The notes: generated by a model not told the origin, from the sequence alone. Counted from the stretch's first letter, positions 43,835 through 53,235 are shown. The stretch is 64,000 bases of DNA from JANMGV01 sp037440405 (GCA_037440405.1 JBBIUE010000014.1:1-64000); one strand, 5' to 3'. Numbers and translations: made by a program.

Positions 43835-44482
43835 ATGAAGACGGAATTCCCTCGCATCCATTCGGAGTGGAACAACATCATGCCGGCTATTCGACCGGAA
43901 CAACGAATCTTATGGGTGGATGGAGTCGGCGGCTATTTGGTCTGTGATCAATCGGAGCTGACCGTAGGACAAGCGATGCCAGGCAATCAAGTTGATCTAC
44001 CGATCGTGGGAGATATCAGTCGCCGAGCGGCAGTCATTCGGCGTTCCGAAGACTCCTATCTGTTGCAGCCGCTTCAGAAGGTGTCGGTCAACGGCGAGCT
44101 GATCGACCGGACGGTATTGCTTCGCAGTGGAGATCGCATCCAGATCGGCGAGCGAACCGAGCTAAAATTCTCAAAACCTCATCCATTGAGTGCGTCTGCC
44201 GTGATGACTCTCTTGAGCCACCACCGATGGCAGCCAGCCGTGGATGGAGTCTTGTTCCTCGCGGAATCGTGCGTTCTCGGACCAAAGCTGACCAGCCATA
44301 TTCATTGCCATCAGTGGAGCGGCGAAGTCATTTTGTTCAAAAATCGTGACCAATTGATGTGCCGATCCAGCCTTCCCGTAGAATGGAACGGTAAACAGAT
44401 TTTGGAACCCATTGCATTGAGCGATGGCCATCGAGTGCAGGGCCCAGATTTTTCCTTCTGCTTGGAAACGTCAGCCTGCTGA
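43835..44482 (+). CDS. FHA-domain protein
   Basis: I start at the ATG at 43835, behind the terminator, giving 215 residues; another ATG at 43877 is equally possible. The central 100 residues have a forkhead-associated fold. LTVGQ ends the second strand, and DLPIVGDISRRAAVIRR carries the Arg/Ser and the SRRAA (SxxH-like) loop. VSVNG and VLLRSGDRIQIG form the last strands. FHA domains bind phosphothreonine, and the next gene is a Ser/Thr kinase, so this is a likely substrate reader. The GR and SSxH residues are diverged, so binding may be weak. No transmembrane segment is seen. The C-terminal 90 residues are unknown. Confidence 0.72.
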   Translation: MKTEFPRIHSEWNNIMPAIRPEQRILWVDGVGGYLVCDQSELTVGQAMPGNQVDLPIVGDISRRAAVIRRSEDSYLLQPLQKVSVNGELIDRTVLLRSGDRIQIGERTELKFSKPHPLSASAVMTLLSHHRWQPAVDGVLFLAESCVLGPKLTSHIHCHQWSGEVILFKNRDQLMCRSSLPVEWNGKQILEPIALSDGHRVQGPDFSFCLETSAC

Positions 44483-44528
44483 TTCCTTTGGAAACCCAGT
44501 GAAATAAGATTGAAGAGTGAGAACGACC

Positions 44529-46655
44529 ATGGGAATGCTAAGCGGATTGATGCGGAAGAGGCCTTTTGAAGATACGGTTGATTCGATTCATCCTCCAACC
44601 CCTCAGGGGAACGGTATGAGATTTGCTTACGGAAATGGCGATCAGCCGCTCAGCGGTTATACGATCAAACGAGGCGTCGGCATCGGGGGATTCGGCGAAG
44701 TCTACTTCGCGACGAACGAAGCTGGCAAGGAAGTTGCGATCAAGCGAATTCAACGCAATTTGGAGGTTGAGATTCGGGGAGTGCGCCAGTGCTTGAACCT
44801 TCGGCACCCAAACTTGATCGGCATTTACGATATTCGGTTCGACGATTCTCAGCAGGGTTGGATCGTGATGGAATACATCGCGGGCAAGAGTCTTCGCGAT
44901 CGCATGGATGATTTTCCTGACGGAATGCCGGCTGAAGAGGCACTCGACATTTTCGGCCAGATGGCTGCCGGAGTTGCCTATCTTCATGACCACGGGATCG
45001 TTCATCGCGACTTAAAGCCCGCCAACGTTTTCATCGACGGCGGCCTGATCAAAATCGGCGACTATGGATTATCGAAGTTTATTTCCAGTTCCCGTCGCGG
45101 AGGACAGACAGAAAGCGTCGGCACGTTCCACTATATGGCGCCCGAAATCGGAAAAGGGGAGTACGGCAAGGAGATCGACGTCTATGCAATGGGGATCATC
45201 CTTTACGAACTACTGACGGGCAACGTTCCATTCGATGGCGAGAGCAGCCAAGAGATTATTCTCAAGCATCTCACGGCTGATCCCGATGTTTCCGTTCTTC
45301 CGATTCCCTATGCTGACGTTGTTCGCAAAGCCTTGGCGAAAAATCCCGCGAACCGATTTCGCGATATCCGCGAGATGCTGGAGCCGTTGGGAATGCGCCT
45401 CGAACCGAATGGCATGGTCAGCCGTTCGAGCGTTCCACCTATTCCTGTCTCCAAGGTTCCACCACGCGTTCAACCTGTCCTGTTCCAGAGCACGGAGCAG
45501 CCAAAAGTGCTCAATCAGGCGGACATCGTCTTCGGACCAGTGAAGCATCAAGCGAAGAAGGGAGCTGCCAATGCCTTTCGACCGGAACCCATGGAAGCAA
45601 CAGTACGCTATCGTGAGCCGATTGCTCGATCATTGCAGTCCGGTTGGTTGGGCTTCCAGCGCTGGTATTCGCAGATTCCTGAAAACACACCTTGGAAAGC
45701 GGTTGTCCTGGTAGGCTTGGTTCTGCTGGTGATTTTTAACGCGGGATTGATCATCAGTGCCATCGTGATGGGATTGATGCTGTATGTCCCCTATTACATC
45801 ATCTGGTACATCGTTTCAGGTTCTTCATCGAGTTCTTCAACGACGCCGGTTATCCAGCCGTTGGCAAGCTCTCCTGAAGCACCACCAATCGCGGTTCGAC
45901 CGGTTGCAGCCGTACAGCCAGCAGCGAAGCCCGCGAAACCCCGTCCTATCACCTTTCGTCAATGGCAATCCGCTCAGCGACATCGACTGATGGCGAAACC
46001 AGCCCTGACGAAGACGACCGAGCTGACATCGGGTTTACTAGCTTCGACGGGTTGCGTCGCGACTCTCTCTGTACTTGGCGGTCTGATCACGATGGCCAAC
46101 AACTCGATGAGCTCGCCAGGGTTGATGAGCGGAGCGGTCTGGACTGCCGTCATGACGCTCATCATGGCTTGGTCCGTCCTTTTCCTTAGCAAGCGCTGGG
46201 AGAGCCAAGAAGAGGACCGAGCCGTATTCCGCTTCAAGCAAATGGCTTTTGGAATCTTGATCGGTGCTATCGCCTATGCCCTGGGTCAACACTTGGTAGT
46301 TCCTTGGAGCTCGATCCATCAACCGCACATCATCCAATCGACTTTGCCGAAATGGAATGGGTTCTACGATGAAGCTGGAGAGCCTATGCTCCCTGCTTAT
46401 GTTGCTCACTTCGCAGCCGTCATGGGATTGGTTCGCTGGTGGCGACAAGCAGACATCGTTCGAAAGAACCGTTTCAGTTTCGCTGCGGTCATTGGTGCCC
46501 TGATCGGAGAAGCAATCGTGCAAGCCATCGTTCCCATTTCGCAGCCTTGGGGCTTGATCTTGGTGGGAGCGACGGCGGTGACAACGCAAATCTCCGCCAA
46601 CTGGATCAATTCCGCAAAGCGAGAATCAGAAATGAGTTCGCAAGTCACTGCATGA
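44529..46655 (+). CDS. Polytopic Ser/Thr protein kinase
   Basis: A Hanks-type kinase of 708 residues. The ATP loop is GVGIGGFGEV, the ATP lysine is K72 in VAIKRI, the catalytic loop is HRDLKPAN (D161), and the metal-binding DFG is DYG (D178). SVGTFHYMAPE closes the activation segment. All key residues are intact, so it should be active. After a Pro-rich linker come a first transmembrane pair (about 385-435) and a second set of about five hydrophobic segments to the C-terminus. That makes it an integral membrane kinase with an unusual C-terminal membrane domain and no PASTA repeats. A GTG at 44517 is an alternative start. The FHA gene ends 46 nt before. Confidence 0.93.
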   Translation: MGMLSGLMRKRPFEDTVDSIHPPTPQGNGMRFAYGNGDQPLSGYTIKRGVGIGGFGEVYFATNEAGKEVAIKRIQRNLEVEIRGVRQCLNLRHPNLIGIYDIRFDDSQQGWIVMEYIAGKSLRDRMDDFPDGMPAEEALDIFGQMAAGVAYLHDHGIVHRDLKPANVFIDGGLIKIGDYGLSKFISSSRRGGQTESVGTFHYMAPEIGKGEYGKEIDVYAMGIILYELLTGNVPFDGESSQEIILKHLTADPDVSVLPIPYADVVRKALAKNPANRFRDIREMLEPLGMRLEPNGMVSRSSVPPIPVSKVPPRVQPVLFQSTEQPKVLNQADIVFGPVKHQAKKGAANAFRPEPMEATVRYREPIARSLQSGWLGFQRWYSQIPENTPWKAVVLVGLVLLVIFNAGLIISAIVMGLMLYVPYYIIWYIVSGSSSSSSTTPVIQPLASSPEAPPIAVRPVAAVQPAAKPAKPRPITFRQWQSAQRHRLMAKPALTKTTELTSGLLASTGCVATLSVLGGLITMANNSMSSPGLMSGAVWTAVMTLIMAWSVLFLSKRWESQEEDRAVFRFKQMAFGILIGAIAYALGQHLVVPWSSIHQPHIIQSTLPKWNGFYDEAGEPMLPAYVAHFAAVMGLVRWWRQADIVRKNRFSFAAVIGALIGEAIVQAIVPISQPWGLILVGATAVTTQISANWINSAKRESEMSSQVTA

Positions 46656-46824
46656 GAGCGTTTCCGACATTCGATTCGAGAATTTTCAGTTCCCACGTAG
46701 TCAAGTCGGAACTCTGCGCGGTTTCTGAAAATGTGAAAATCCCAGTGCCCCATTGCGACCGGTAACTAGAACAGTTGTTGAGAGAACAAAAACGGACTTC
46801 ATTTAGCTTAGAGGGAAATGCAAC

Positions 46825-47691
46825 ATGTGTTGCTCATCGACTTCCAAAATACTCGCCATCATGATGCCCATCTTCGTGGTCTTCATCGTCTTCAGCGCGA
46901 CTTCCTCGAGGCGAGTGTCACCAAGAGAGGATGTGGAGCGAAAGTCACGAAGCGACCGAGGAGTGGTCGCCTATACTGCTGCTTCCAAAGAGGAAATTGC
47001 CAACAAGATTGATCTTGCGGAAGCTGAACGGAACGCCCTGGCCAAAGGCATTTCCTTTGCTGCCAGCTTGAAACAGTTGGCCGAAATGAAGATCGCTGAA
47101 AAGCTCGAACAATCGAGAATTCGTGCGGAAATTAGAGACTCCAACGAAGCCGAGGCCCTGGCGACTTCGAACGACGAAGAAGCAGCGACGGGAACGGACT
47201 CGGCAAAGCAAGCCCTCTCCGAAGACGCCTGGTACGACGCTCCACCACAAGTGGACGGCGATGTGCATTACGTCGCTGTGCCCTGCGATGTGAGCGGATC
47301 GTTGGACGAGAGTCTCAGGACCGTTGGAGAAAGCATCGTCCGCGAAGCGCATCGCTACGTTGAGCAATTCGTGCTCGACGATGTCGCGATCCATTTTCCG
47401 GAAAACCTAACGGAAGAGTGGATTCGCGAGCGGTGGTTGGTACCGGGCAAAGTCTACGACAAAGTCCATATCATGCCTTCGGGCGAGTATCACCAAGCCA
47501 TCGTGCAGATTCGAATCCCGCCGAAAGATCGCAAAATGATTCGAGATTGGAGTCTAGATCGCACGCGAAATGATCGAGCGGCTCAGGTCGGTTTCATGGC
47601 AGCGGGGGCCGTGGGATTGTTGGGAGTGGCTCATTTGATTCTGGGTCTCTTCGCAGGACGCCGCCGACCTAATCCAGAGGTCAATGCCTAG
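46825..47691 (+). CDS. Two-TM protein with an extracytoplasmic domain, unknown
   Basis: The 288-residue protein begins MCCSSTSKILAIMMPIFVVFIVF, a hydrophobic anchor, and ends in a second helix (AAGAVGLLGVAHLILGLF) followed by RRRP. Between them lie an acidic helical stretch and a mixed alpha/beta domain (GDVHYVAVPCDVSG ... EEWIRERWLVPGKVYDKVHIMPSGEYHQAIVQIRI). Both helices flank a domain of about 230 residues. I recognise no family. It follows the kinase by 169 nt on the same strand and may be part of the same signalling cluster, for example as the sensed or phosphorylated membrane partner. Confidence 0.65.
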   Translation: MCCSSTSKILAIMMPIFVVFIVFSATSSRRVSPREDVERKSRSDRGVVAYTAASKEEIANKIDLAEAERNALAKGISFAASLKQLAEMKIAEKLEQSRIRAEIRDSNEAEALATSNDEEAATGTDSAKQALSEDAWYDAPPQVDGDVHYVAVPCDVSGSLDESLRTVGESIVREAHRYVEQFVLDDVAIHFPENLTEEWIRERWLVPGKVYDKVHIMPSGEYHQAIVQIRIPPKDRKMIRDWSLDRTRNDRAAQVGFMAAGAVGLLGVAHLILGLFAGRRRPNPEVNA

Positions 47692-47963
47692 GATTCTTGG
47701 CCAGCACATCTCATCTCACCACAACCAGAAAGTTGAGTGCGGTATCGCTAGCGCTTTCGCGCGATTCCGCTTCTGTCAAGAAAACAGATTGTCTGGATTG
47801 CTGCCGGTCGGTGAGCTAAGCAGGTTCGCTGCGCGGATTCGCAAATCTTGACCCAGTAGGCGTGTCAGATCCTGCGAACATTCTCTGGTGCTAGCTGAGG
47901 TCCAGCCAGTCTGAAGCAGGTTTCGCGTTCCAGCTGCTCCAATCCCGCTCGAATCCTGAAGAA
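47692..47963. other. Convergent gap, nothing recognised
   Basis: A 272-bp stretch between two convergent transcripts. Short hairpin-like GC-rich stretches are present but none has a T tail. Confidence 0.3.
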
Positions 47964-48287
47964 TCAAGCCAAATCCGAATCAAACACTCTGACAAATTGC
48001 CAATTCGGTTTATTTTCGTCGATAAATTGCTGGTGGCGCGGATGGACTTGATAAGCATCATGTGCTGCTCGATCGGCGAAGACCACGTGCAACGCCACAT
48101 GAAAGTCGCGATCGTTCACCGGACGAGTTAAATCGGGGTTGAGCCGACCTACCGAAAAGTACACTGTTCCCGGGTGTCCATCCAAGTACTTCTTGCAAGC
48201 TTCCAGCATTTGTTGGATCTTCGCATCGCTGCAATCAGCCAGAGTGAAATAAACGATGTGAGCCAACTGTGGTCCCGATGAAGCCAT
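47964..48287 (-). CDS. Dabb (stress-responsive alpha-beta barrel) domain protein
   Basis: A 107-residue ferredoxin-like fold of the Dabb family (Pfam PF07876). AHIVYFTLADCSDAKIQQMLEAC is the first strand and helix, VYFSVGRLN the central strand, and NDRDFHVALHVVFADRAAHDAYQVHPRHQQFIDE the characteristic second half with its His-rich HPRHQ. These proteins are small dimeric barrels; some bacterial ones act as cyclases or hydratases, but most are of unknown function. It starts 17 nt after the FHA gene and is probably cotranscribed. Confidence 0.88.
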   Translation of the reverse strand: MASSGPQLAHIVYFTLADCSDAKIQQMLEACKKYLDGHPGTVYFSVGRLNPDLTRPVNDRDFHVALHVVFADRAAHDAYQVHPRHQQFIDENKPNWQFVRVFDSDLA

Positions 48288-48304
48288 TCGATATTGCTGC
48301 CTTC

Positions 48305-48757
48305 CTACTCTTCGCTGTCGTCTGACTTTTGCTTATTCGCACCTCGGTCATCCTCGCTTCGCCGCTGCAATCCAGCCCGCTCCAGCAAGGTTGACCTTAG
48401 AATATTCTCCACCATTTCATCGTCGGCGGGAGGGGGGCCCATCGCGCCGAGTTTTTCTGGATCGTACATAATCTTAAACTCGTGCTTGGCGATCGAAACA
48501 ATCGAACCGGGATCGAGTCGCTTTCGCGTAATACGAAACCCATTGACCTTTGTTCCATTGCGACTGTCCAAGTCCTTCAGAAACCAGTAGCCTTGTTCGA
48601 GCGACATGCGGCAGTGCTGACTCGACACGTTAGGAAATCGAAGGACAATGTCGCAATTCTCGGCGCGTCCGATGAGAATTCTTTCTTTTGCTAACGGAAT
48701 ATCCTCTCCACCACCGCGGGGTGAAAGCATTCCCAGGTCTCTCATGTGATTACCCAT
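48305..48757 (-). CDS. FHA-domain protein
   Basis: A 150-residue protein with a single canonical FHA domain: ILIGRAENCDIVLRFPNVSSQHCRMSLE gives the GR and SxxH motifs, and LKDLDSRNGTKVNG the NG strand. All three motifs are intact, so phosphothreonine binding is likely. It therefore differs from the diverged FHA protein at 43.8-44.5 kb. The last 50 residues are acidic and polar. It lies on the opposite strand from the kinase cluster and upstream of the Dabb gene, 147 nt after pepA. Confidence 0.9.
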   Translation of the reverse strand: MGNHMRDLGMLSPRGGGEDIPLAKERILIGRAENCDIVLRFPNVSSQHCRMSLEQGYWFLKDLDSRNGTKVNGFRITRKRLDPGSIVSIAKHEFKIMYDPEKLGAMGPPPADDEMVENILRSTLLERAGLQRRSEDDRGANKQKSDDSEE

Positions 48758-48904
48758 GCGTAACGTAATCGTGATTGCTGAACGGTTCGTCCCACTCGGT
48801 GGAGGTACAGGAAAGCGGGTCGAAGAACACGATGATTCAATCGTTCTAATTTATGCCAAACTGTTCACAAGGTCAAACTTCTTTCAAATGTATGGTCATC
48901 GAGA

Positions 48905-50392
48905 TCACACAGCCGAATTAAAACAGAGCATTTCCGCAAAAGTCCGAACGAAGACGCCGCTGCCGCCGGCATCTTGCCAAGTCTTTTCTGAGTCGTAGAA
49001 AGCGGGGCCGGCGATATCGAGATGGCACCAGGGAATTCCATCGTGCACGAATTCTTCGAGGAACTTGGCCGCTGTGATCGCTCCACCCCAACGACCTTCA
49101 CCCATGTTCTTGAGATCCGCGACCTTCCCCTGAATCTGTTCCGAAAAAAAGTCAAACATGGGCAAGGGCCAAAGGTATTCGCCGCAGGCCGAAGCTGCAT
49201 TAAGAATTCGCAACTGCAATGCTTCGTTATTCGACATGATGCCTGCCGTGTCATTGCCCAGTGCAACGACACAAGCGCCGGTGAGTGTCGCAAAATCAAT
49301 GATCGAGGATGGACGTTGTTCGCACACGACATCCAACACGTCTGCAAGTACGAGTCTTCCTTCCGCATCGGTATTGTGTACCTCGATGGTTTTTCCCGAT
49401 CTCGAGGTCAAGACATCACCGAGCCGAAACGCATTTCCGGAGATCATGTTCTCAACCAATCCGACCGCACCGAGAACATGCAAGTTCGGCTTAAATTCGC
49501 CCAGGCATTTCATGATTCCGACAACGGTTGCCGCTCCGGCCATATCCCCTTTCATCGTCAACATGCTGTCCGTCGGCTTGATCGATAAGCCGCCACTATC
49601 AAACGTTACTCCCTTCCCGACCAGAGCGATTGGCGCCGACTGAGTTTCGCTGCCGCGATACCGCATAATCATCAATCGCGGGGGAAATGTAGAGGCCTGC
49701 CCAACGCCGAGCAAGGCTCCGCATCGTTCCGTAGCCAATCGCTTCTCATCCCAAACTTCGCATTCGATTCCGAGTGGCGCGAGCTCCTTCGAAGCAAGGT
49801 CCACAAAGGTTTCGGGATAGAGATAGTTTGCTGGGAGATTGACAAGTCTTCGCGTGAAATTGACGGCTTCGCCGATCCGAAGTCCTTGACTCAAGATTTC
49901 ACTTTCGAAGTCGCGCCAAATGATTCGCTCAGGTGAGAACAAGCCCGGATCGCGGCGAAAGAGTCGCTGGCCTTCACTGCCGACAATGGATGCCGCGATC
50001 GCCGATCGTTTTCTTCGTAGGCTGGCCAAGTCATCCACTTTGGAAGCCGGTACGAATCCTGCGAACAAGCATGATGATCGCTTCGTCGTAGCGGCAGCTT
50101 TCGCACCCGTTCCGGTCGCTCGGAAGGCAACTCCGTCATCGATAGCGTCCAGCGGGCCCAGCCCTACAAGGATTAACTGACGGCTTTTCAAAGCCGATGG
50201 CTGTGCCATCGTGCTCGTTTTAAGAGGATTGGTGCTGATTTCCCCTGAAGCAATCGATCGGGACAGCCAACCCTTCGTCGCGTCATTCAGTTCTCGACAC
50301 GGCTGCGAATTCTGCCATTCCTCGGGTACTCCGATCACGATAGCATCGACGTTCTGTTGATCAATCCGTTCGCTCGTTGATTCGATCTGCAT
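48905..50392 (-). CDS. pepA: Leucyl aminopeptidase (M17)
   Basis: A 495-residue M17 metalloaminopeptidase, normally a hexameric cytoplasmic enzyme that clears N-terminal residues from peptides. The catalytic region is intact: VGKGVTFDSGGLSIKP holds the first metal lysine and Asp, MKGDMAGAATV follows, and the signature NTDAEGRLVLAD carries the other ligands. The N-terminal regulatory domain is normal in length. The start at 50392 is 88 bp from the divergent ubiD gene. Confidence 0.96.
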   Translation of the reverse strand: MQIESTSERIDQQNVDAIVIGVPEEWQNSQPCRELNDATKGWLSRSIASGEISTNPLKTSTMAQPSALKSRQLILVGLGPLDAIDDGVAFRATGTGAKAAATTKRSSCLFAGFVPASKVDDLASLRRKRSAIAASIVGSEGQRLFRRDPGLFSPERIIWRDFESEILSQGLRIGEAVNFTRRLVNLPANYLYPETFVDLASKELAPLGIECEVWDEKRLATERCGALLGVGQASTFPPRLMIMRYRGSETQSAPIALVGKGVTFDSGGLSIKPTDSMLTMKGDMAGAATVVGIMKCLGEFKPNLHVLGAVGLVENMISGNAFRLGDVLTSRSGKTIEVHNTDAEGRLVLADVLDVVCEQRPSSIIDFATLTGACVVALGNDTAGIMSNNEALQLRILNAASACGEYLWPLPMFDFFSEQIQGKVADLKNMGEGRWGGAITAAKFLEEFVHDGIPWCHLDIAGPAFYDSEKTWQDAGGSGVFVRTFAEMLCFNSAV

Positions 50393-50480
50393 CTCTGTTT
50401 GCTCTCACGGGGACTTGGTAAACAATGCTCTGTTAGTCTAAACGAAAGGTTGCGGTTTGCCCAAGTGGGTGAGGGAACGA

Positions 50481-52340
50481 ATGTACCGAAGTATGAAAGA
50501 TGTCGTCGAAGACTTGAAACGCTCCGGTCAATTGATCGAGGTGGACGTTCCGCTGTCGAGCCATCTCGAAATCCCTGAAATTCAGAGACGAGTTTACGCC
50601 AATCAAGGTCCCGCATTGCTATTCACACGCGTCGAGAATTGCGCGTTTCCCATGCTCGGTAATCTCTTCGGGACCTTAGAGCGGGCTCGCTTTCTGTTCC
50701 GACATACTTGGAAAAGGGTGCGGAAGGCCATTGAATTGAAGATCGATCCGAATCAGTTTTTTCGCCGGCCACTGCACTATGCGTCTGCCCCCGCAGTGGC
50801 TTGGACAATGTTGCCAAAGACCGTCCGGTCCGGACCGGTTCTGGCTCACGAGACAACGATCGGCAACCTGCCCAAACAAGTTTCCTGGCCAGAGGATGGT
50901 GGACCATTCGTAACGTTGCCGCAGGTGCTCTCGCTGCCCCCGGGACCCTTTCGCAACGCACGTCATCAACTCGGAAGTATTAACCTGGGCATGTACCGTA
51001 TCCAACTCAGCGGCAACCAGTATTTGCAGGATCGCGAAGTTGGACTGCACTATCAGATTCATCGAGGGATCGGCGTTCATCATCGAGCCGCTATCGAAGC
51101 TGGCCGTCCGTTCCCAGTGAATATTTTCTTAGGCGGTACGCCTGCGATGACCTTGGCTGCCGTCATGCCGCTTCCGGAAGGGATGAGCGAGTTGACCTTC
51201 GCAGGAGCTTTGGCAGGTCATCGCATTCCAGTCCTCGCAGGGTCGAACCGAGCTCCGATCTATGCCGACGCGGATTTTTGTATCGTGGGTGAGGTCGATC
51301 CCACGATGGTGAAACCCGAGGGACCGTTCGGCGATCATCTCGGCTATTACAGTTTGCGGCATGATTTTCCAGTGCTCCAAGTAAAGAAAGTCTATCATCG
51401 TCCGGGAGCTATATGGCCGTTCACTGTGGTGGGACGGCCGCCACAAGAAGACACCGTCTTTGGAGCCATCATCCACGAGTTAACTGGGCCAATCGTTCCA
51501 AGTCTGATTCCCGGTATCCGGGCCGTACACGCCGTCGATGAAGCTGGCGTTCATCCTTTGCTTCTCGCCATCGGAAGCGAGCGGTATATGCCTTTTCGCT
51601 CAAGCCACCGTCCCCAAGAACTGCTCACCCAGGCGAACGCACTGCTCGGTCAAGGTCAGCTGTCACTGGCGAAGTACGTCCTCATCGTCGACGGCACAGA
51701 CGATCCGTCTCTCGACATCCATGACATTCAGCGATTCTTCGTTCATTTATTGGAGCGAGTCGATTGGCGCAACGACCTTCATTTCCAGACCCGCACAACC
51801 ATCGACACTCTTGACTATTCGGGCGAAGGTCTCAACGAGGGATCGAAGGTCGTCATTGCGGCACGCGGATCGAAGAGGCGAAATTTGGTAACGCAAATAC
51901 CAGAGCACTGGCCTAGCATTCCCGGTCTTGGCAAACCGAAACTGTGCCTACCGGGCGTCGTGGCTATTGCAACCGATCAACGCCATTCTGGACGAGTGAG
52001 CCATCTCGATCGAACGAAAACTGTTCGAGAACTTGCGAAAAGTCTCGATGCTTCCATGATTGATTGCGTCCCGCTTATTGTGCTAGTCGATGACGCCGAT
52101 TTCACTTCGTTGCATCTGAGAAATTTTCTTTGGAACACCTTTACGCGAAGCGATCCGGCACGCGATATTTATGGAGTGGGCGAATCGATCATCGACAAGC
52201 ATTGGGGCTGCGAAGGTCCGCTGATCATCGACGCTCGTTGCAAACCTCACCATGCTCCTCCGCTGATCGAGGACTCCGAAACGACTGCCAAAGTGGATGC
52301 ATTAGCTGCTGCTGGCGAGCCGATTTCAAGGTTTCTTTAG
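50481..52340 (+). CDS. UbiD-family prenylated-FMN decarboxylase
   Basis: The ATG at 50481 follows GAGGGAACGA; a TTG 24 nt earlier is unlikely. The 619-residue protein has the UbiD core with REVGLHYQIHRGIGVHH in the metal-binding half, VPVLAGSNRAP-like strands and the decisive EVDPTMVKPEGPFGDHLGYYS. That motif carries the Glu and Asp residues that hold prenylated FMN and the metal. It should decarboxylate, or carboxylate, an unsaturated or aromatic acid. No UbiX prenyltransferase or other quinone gene is close, so the substrate cannot be assigned; menaquinone, phenolic acid or furoate are candidates. Confidence 0.9.
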   Translation: MYRSMKDVVEDLKRSGQLIEVDVPLSSHLEIPEIQRRVYANQGPALLFTRVENCAFPMLGNLFGTLERARFLFRHTWKRVRKAIELKIDPNQFFRRPLHYASAPAVAWTMLPKTVRSGPVLAHETTIGNLPKQVSWPEDGGPFVTLPQVLSLPPGPFRNARHQLGSINLGMYRIQLSGNQYLQDREVGLHYQIHRGIGVHHRAAIEAGRPFPVNIFLGGTPAMTLAAVMPLPEGMSELTFAGALAGHRIPVLAGSNRAPIYADADFCIVGEVDPTMVKPEGPFGDHLGYYSLRHDFPVLQVKKVYHRPGAIWPFTVVGRPPQEDTVFGAIIHELTGPIVPSLIPGIRAVHAVDEAGVHPLLLAIGSERYMPFRSSHRPQELLTQANALLGQGQLSLAKYVLIVDGTDDPSLDIHDIQRFFVHLLERVDWRNDLHFQTRTTIDTLDYSGEGLNEGSKVVIAARGSKRRNLVTQIPEHWPSIPGLGKPKLCLPGVVAIATDQRHSGRVSHLDRTKTVRELAKSLDASMIDCVPLIVLVDDADFTSLHLRNFLWNTFTRSDPARDIYGVGESIIDKHWGCEGPLIIDARCKPHHAPPLIEDSETTAKVDALAAAGEPISRFL

Positions 52341-52546
52341 CCACTCCCCAACCTGCAACGCCATGAAATCATCGTGGCGCCACACCCAAATGCCATGGGG
52401 CTTTTCTGCGTCTGTTGTGCGAAGAACTCGCGAGTTGGCTCACGATGCTCCACAATCGAGGTCGAGAACGAGACTAGCCAATCGAGAATGCTTGCATTAC
52501 CCGATTGCTGTTGGAAATGCTATCAATATATTTTTTTCTTCCCGGC
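52341..52546. other. Intergenic region before the alpha-CTD promoter
   Basis: Short frames only. An A/T-rich block (near 52525-52540) precedes the promoter and could act as an UP-like element. Confidence 0.35.
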
Positions 52547-52576
52547 TTGAAATCTGACCCGAGACATGAGTATATT
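52547..52576 (+). promoter_or_regulatory. Sigma70-like promoter of the alpha-CTD gene
   Basis: TTGAAA at 52547-52552 and TATATT at 52571-52576 are separated by 18 nt. The leader to the ATG at 52733 would be about 150 nt. An A/T-rich block lies just upstream of the -35 box. Confidence 0.6.
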
Positions 52577-52732
52577 CGTGCCCCGACAAGGTAAGGGACG
52601 ATTCACTTGCAGGTGTTGACCTACGAGAGTCGCGCGGCTGGGAGCTGCGGACGTTGCCAACATCGATCTCGATGAATTGCGATGGATCGCCCCGTATTCG
52701 AAAAAGATTTTCGTTGAGGGAGGCACGTACGA

Positions 52733-52996
52733 ATGAGTCGTATTCCGCTAAGTAAGGCTGATGAACTTGCCCGCAAAATGAAGGAACGCTTGGAACTGAG
52801 CACCGCTGAGATCGGGCTTTCCGTTCGCACCACCAACTGTCTCGAAGAGCGAGGAATCTTCACCGTAAGGGACTTGCTCAATAGCACTCCCGAAACTCTT
52901 CTGTCGATTACCAATTTCGGCGAGAAGACTCTGGAAGAGGTGTATCTAGCACTCGAGAAGATCGGTTTTTGCAGAGCAAGTGCAGCAGCAGCTTAA
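52733..52996 (+). CDS. Free-standing RNA polymerase alpha-CTD-like protein
   Basis: The 87-residue protein is almost wholly an RpoA C-terminal domain. Aligned to E. coli it reads IGLSVRTTNCLEERGIFTVRDLL..NFGEKTLEEV. The DNA-contact residues are kept: R265, N268 and C269 (VRTTNCL), and G296 and K298 (GEKT), with Ser299 as Thr. No alpha N-terminal assembly domain is present, so it is not a truncated rpoA but a separate gene with its own GAGGGAGG ribosome binding site and promoter. It could bind UP-like DNA or regulators independently of polymerase. The first 20 residues form a short basic helix. Confidence 0.88.
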   Translation: MSRIPLSKADELARKMKERLELSTAEIGLSVRTTNCLEERGIFTVRDLLNSTPETLLSITNFGEKTLEEVYLALEKIGFCRASAAAA

Positions 52997-53235
52997 GTAG
53001 CTGAATGAAGACAGAAGGAATCCAACAGCAGGCGGCAAATCGTGACGTCCTGCTACAAATCATGATCGTTCGATCGCGCCTCTGAAAATCGGCTTAAAAA
53101 AGGGACGCGATCGACGCAACCAAGCACTGTGATTAATGGTTCAACAATCGATGGACAGCGAGACCTGCGAGAAAGTTTGTCGAATCGAATGAAATTCGAT
53201 ACACCATCACATCTTCAAGGGAAGGAACCCTAAAT

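Noticed and set aside
49022..49643. Long open frames antisense to pepA
   Set aside because: They are shadows inside a gene whose product has full M17 motifs.
53071..53113. CGATCGCG/CGCGATCG inverted repeat after the alpha-CTD gene as a terminator
   Set aside because: The loop is 27 nt and no T run follows the second arm, so it is more likely chance.
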